Assembly (NCBI GenBank): GCA_045536045.1
Contig: JAZSMU010000072.1
Span: forward strand, 1 to 5,929
Length of the DNA stretch: 5,929 nucleotides
Origin: RGIG1918 sp045536045
GTDB taxonomy: Bacteria > Cyanobacteriota > Vampirovibrionia > Gastranaerophilales > Gastranaerophilaceae
Direction: 5' to 3'
Program-made: the position numbers and the translations under genes
The notes under the pieces: model-generated
The model's input: only the letters and a program-made list of their open reading frames with translations
Told to the model about the DNA's origin: nothing
The model's database searches: none
Shown here: one piece after another, positions 5,421-5,929 of the stretch
Layout of the letters: each line of letters begins with the position of its first letter
Position numbering within the stretch: position 1 is the first letter of the stretch

Positions 5421-5929
5421 ATGTTTAAATTACGTGATGGATTTACTTTACCTGAAGTTCTAATGACTATAGGTTTAATGTCATTTATTGCTTTGGGAGT
5501 CATTCCTCTTTTAGGTAAAAACTTAGCAACTTTGCAAAAAGATGATAAATTAAAAGATTTTCATGGGATTATTGAGTGTTTTTACGATGTAGATGGTAAT
5601 TTGCGTCAATTTATTTGGGATTATTCAAATAAAGAACACAATAAAAGTAGGGGCGTTTTAACATATCCAAATAATGGAAGGTGCGAGCTTCAACTGCCAG
5701 ATGTTAACTATTATAAAATTCATTTAGTTGGTGCTGGCTCTCCTGGATATGGTGCCAACACAGCGCAGGCAAATAATATAGTTGATGAAGTCAACGATTC
5801 ATTATACAACGAAACAACCGATTTTTATGGAAAAGATATTTATGGTGATGACAGAAAAGAAATTTCTCAACTGGGTAATGAATCAAGCGATATTGGTAGA
5901 TATAATATTATTAAATTAAATAATAATTT
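5421..5929 (+). CDS. Type IV prepilin/pseudopilin-like protein, 3'-truncated
   Basis: The frame from the ATG at 5421 stays open to the window edge (169 full codons, no stop). The N-terminus MFKLRDG-FTLPEV is a class III signal: a short charged leader, Gly7 before the predicted prepilin-peptidase cut, Phe8 to be methylated, and Glu12 at mature position 5. A hydrophobic helix follows to about residue 30. The rest is a polar, Asn/Asp-rich extracellular-type domain with two cysteines (Cys53, Cys88) that could form a disulfide, and a short glycine-rich stretch, VGAGSPGYGAN, at about 103-113. The family makes pili or the pseudopilus of type II secretion systems, exported by Sec and processed by PilD. 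No clear Shine-Dalgarno precedes the ATG, but a good promoter does. It has no evident link to the hydrogenase operon. Exact pilin class is unknown. Confidence 0.78.
   Translation, partial: MFKLRDGFTLPEVLMTIGLMSFIALGVIPLLGKNLATLQKDDKLKDFHGIIECFYDVDGNLRQFIWDYSNKEHNKSRGVLTYPNNGRCELQLPDVNYYKIHLVGAGSPGYGANTAQANNIVDEVNDSLYNETTDFYGKDIYGDDRKEISQLGNESSDIGRYNIIKLNNN

Noticed and set aside
5409..5739. 11-nt direct repeat TGGTGCTGGCT at 5409-5419 and 5729-5739
   Set aside because: The second copy encodes the Val-Gly-Ala-Gly stretch of the prepilin-like protein, and there are only two copies 320 bases apart with no further homology around them. Probably chance.

Overview
The window is a low-GC (about one third G+C by eye), densely coding stretch from an anaerobic, probably fermentative bacterium. 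Both hydrogenases are of the oxygen-sensitive [FeFe] type, and the operon also holds an iron-containing alcohol dehydrogenase. The standard code is used (TGG for Trp, no readthrough needed). The Lys/Ile/Asn-rich proteins and the prepilin-like gene at the right end do not fix the phylum. Clostridia, Elusimicrobia/Endomicrobia and low-GC gut lineages are all possible, and I do not assign one.

Positions 1-5277 form one tight plus-strand operon of five genes whose 5' end lies outside the window. They are: (1) the C-terminal part of a PAS-containing, sensory-type (group C, HydS-like) [FeFe] hydrogenase; (2) a SpoIIE/PP2C-type Ser/Thr phosphatase with an extra C-terminal domain; (3) an 87-residue thioredoxin-like [2Fe-2S] ferredoxin; (4) a complete 482-residue monomeric [FeFe] hydrogenase of the group B type; (5) a 395-residue iron-containing alcohol dehydrogenase. 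Junctions are a 1-bp overlap, a 15-bp gap, an 8-bp overlap and a 1-bp gap, which points to one transcript with translational coupling.

Positions 5278-5420 are the only intergenic gap. It holds a long inverted repeat (5301-5352) that fits an operon terminator, then a strong sigma-70-like promoter (TTGCGA, 17 nt, TATAAT; 5359-5387). The promoter faces a 3'-truncated gene at 5421 for a type IV prepilin/pseudopilin-like protein, which is unrelated in function to the operon.

Inferred system: the HydS-like protein senses H2 or redox state through its H-cluster and PAS domain and adjusts the co-encoded PP2C phosphatase. The remaining genes provide two routes for disposing of fermentation electrons: H2 evolution by the group B hydrogenase, possibly with the [2Fe-2S] protein, and reduction of an aldehyde to an alcohol by the Fe-ADH. 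The sensor/phosphatase pairing is known from other anaerobes. Its direct linkage to a group B enzyme plus Fe-ADH, with no NuoF/HydB-type flavoprotein and no kinase or anti-sigma partner in view, is the most interesting aspect.
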